Of a stretch of DNA of 59,859 nucleotides, positions 59,675 through 59,859 are shown piece after piece. Both the position numbers and the translations under genes were made by a program. The notes below the pieces were generated by a model that was given only the letters and a program-made list of their open reading frames with translations, was not told where the DNA came from and made no database searches. The DNA comes from an uncultured Bacteroidales bacterium (GTDB taxonomy: Bacteria; Bacteroidota; Bacteroidia; Bacteroidales; Paludibacteraceae). How positions within the stretch are numbered: position 1 is the first letter of the stretch; each line of letters begins with the position of its first letter. Location of the stretch: NCBI GenBank assembly GCA_900542355.1, contig UQNE01000016.1, positions 1 through 59,859 of the forward strand. The letters are read 5' to 3'.

Positions 59675-59859
59675 CTATTTTACCATTAGCGGTGTTACTT
59701 CGCCGGTGGTGTGGATGGTGTAAACGCCTGTGGGCAAGGAGGTTATATTGAGCATAGTCTTCTCGCCTGCAGCGGTTTGGGTCAGCACCAAACGGCCTGT
59801 GAGATCATATACTCGAATCTCGTCGGTGGCACCCTCTACAAAGGTGTAGTCGCTTACGG
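59675..59859 (-). CDS. T9SS C-terminal sorting domain, partial gene (3' end only)
   Basis: The minus-strand frame enters from outside and stops at 59675-59677. It encodes the same roughly 60 residues as the partial gene at 3-185, with five nucleotide differences that are all synonymous. The sequence after the stop is unrelated in the two places, so these are two genes sharing a near-identical tail. The bodies of both proteins lie outside the window. Confidence 0.85.
   Translation of the reverse strand, partial: VSDYTFVEGATDEIRVYDLTGRLVLTQTAAGEKTMLNITSLPTGVYTIHTTGEVTPLMVK

Noticed and set aside
1..59859. Circular plasmid or phage interpretation based on matching ends
   Set aside because: The matching ends are inverted and not direct repeats, and the content is core chromosomal genes; no replication, capsid or terminase genes are present.

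Overview
The window is chromosomal DNA of a member of the Bacteroidota, most likely the order Bacteroidales; I cannot resolve the genus. The evidence is: at least 18 promoters of the Bacteroides form TTG-N20-TAnnTTTG, a GldB homologue, type IX secretion (T9SS) C-terminal signals at both ends, a short (286 aa) group-1-like sigma factor, a GT3/GT5-type glycogen synthase, a CBM20-bearing amylomaltase, a BspA-type leucine-rich-repeat protein and a DUF5063/exonuclease pair. An exact match to the parS consensus beside mnmG suggests the window lies fairly near the replication origin. Both ends stop inside nearly identical, inverted copies of a T9SS sorting-domain sequence, so they look like assembly breaks at a dispersed repeat.

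Layout. 0-8 kb: a sigma-70 paralogue with an unusual region 2.3 and a sigma-54-like promoter, an RsiV-like lipoprotein or membrane protein, GtrA, rsmA, corA, nadA, a FlK-like thioesterase, a PH-domain gene broken by a 7-bp duplication, and yraN. 8-19 kb: mnmG, parS, apt, uvrC, then a tightly packed run (tsaE, beta-barrel protein, S41 peptidase, lolD-like ABC ATPase, gldB, sufS, endo/exonuclease). 19-30 kb: initiator tRNA, dprA-vanZ-upp on the minus strand, then DUF5063-exonuclease, alkaline phosphatase, PRiA4-ORF3-like gene, miaA, PKD lipoprotein, glycogen synthase, DUF4886. 30-34.5 kb: tRNA-Asp, tRNA-Arg, a BspA-like surface protein, two genes each broken by one lesion, a YiiX-like hydrolase and tRNA-His. 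34.5-35.5 kb: almost 1 kb without genes, carrying 11-bp repeat arrays.

35.5-45.7 kb is the main discovery: a five-gene operon that matches a type 4 BREX phage-defence locus (brxP, brxC, pglZ, brxL), with one extra gene between brxP and brxC that looks like a free-standing DNA sulfur-binding domain of the ScoMcrA kind. BrxP joins a DndC/PAPS-reductase-like PP-loop domain, two sets of ferredoxin-like cysteines and a DUF4007-like tail. No DNA methylase is present. The gene set suggests a BREX system that marks self DNA with phosphorothioate sulfur (writer BrxP) and carries its own reader.

45.8-59.9 kb: rluD and a PASTA protein (minus strand), a small acidic lipoprotein, dacB, birA, a CotH-like lipoprotein, rfbB, then minus-strand acetyl-CoA hydrolase/transferase, malQ, an outer-membrane protein and the second T9SS tail.

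Other structure: intergenic arrays with an exact 11-bp period at six places, three divergent gene pairs with physically overlapping promoters, a pair of 39-bp direct repeats, and a tRNA-His gene with a mismatched acceptor stem.
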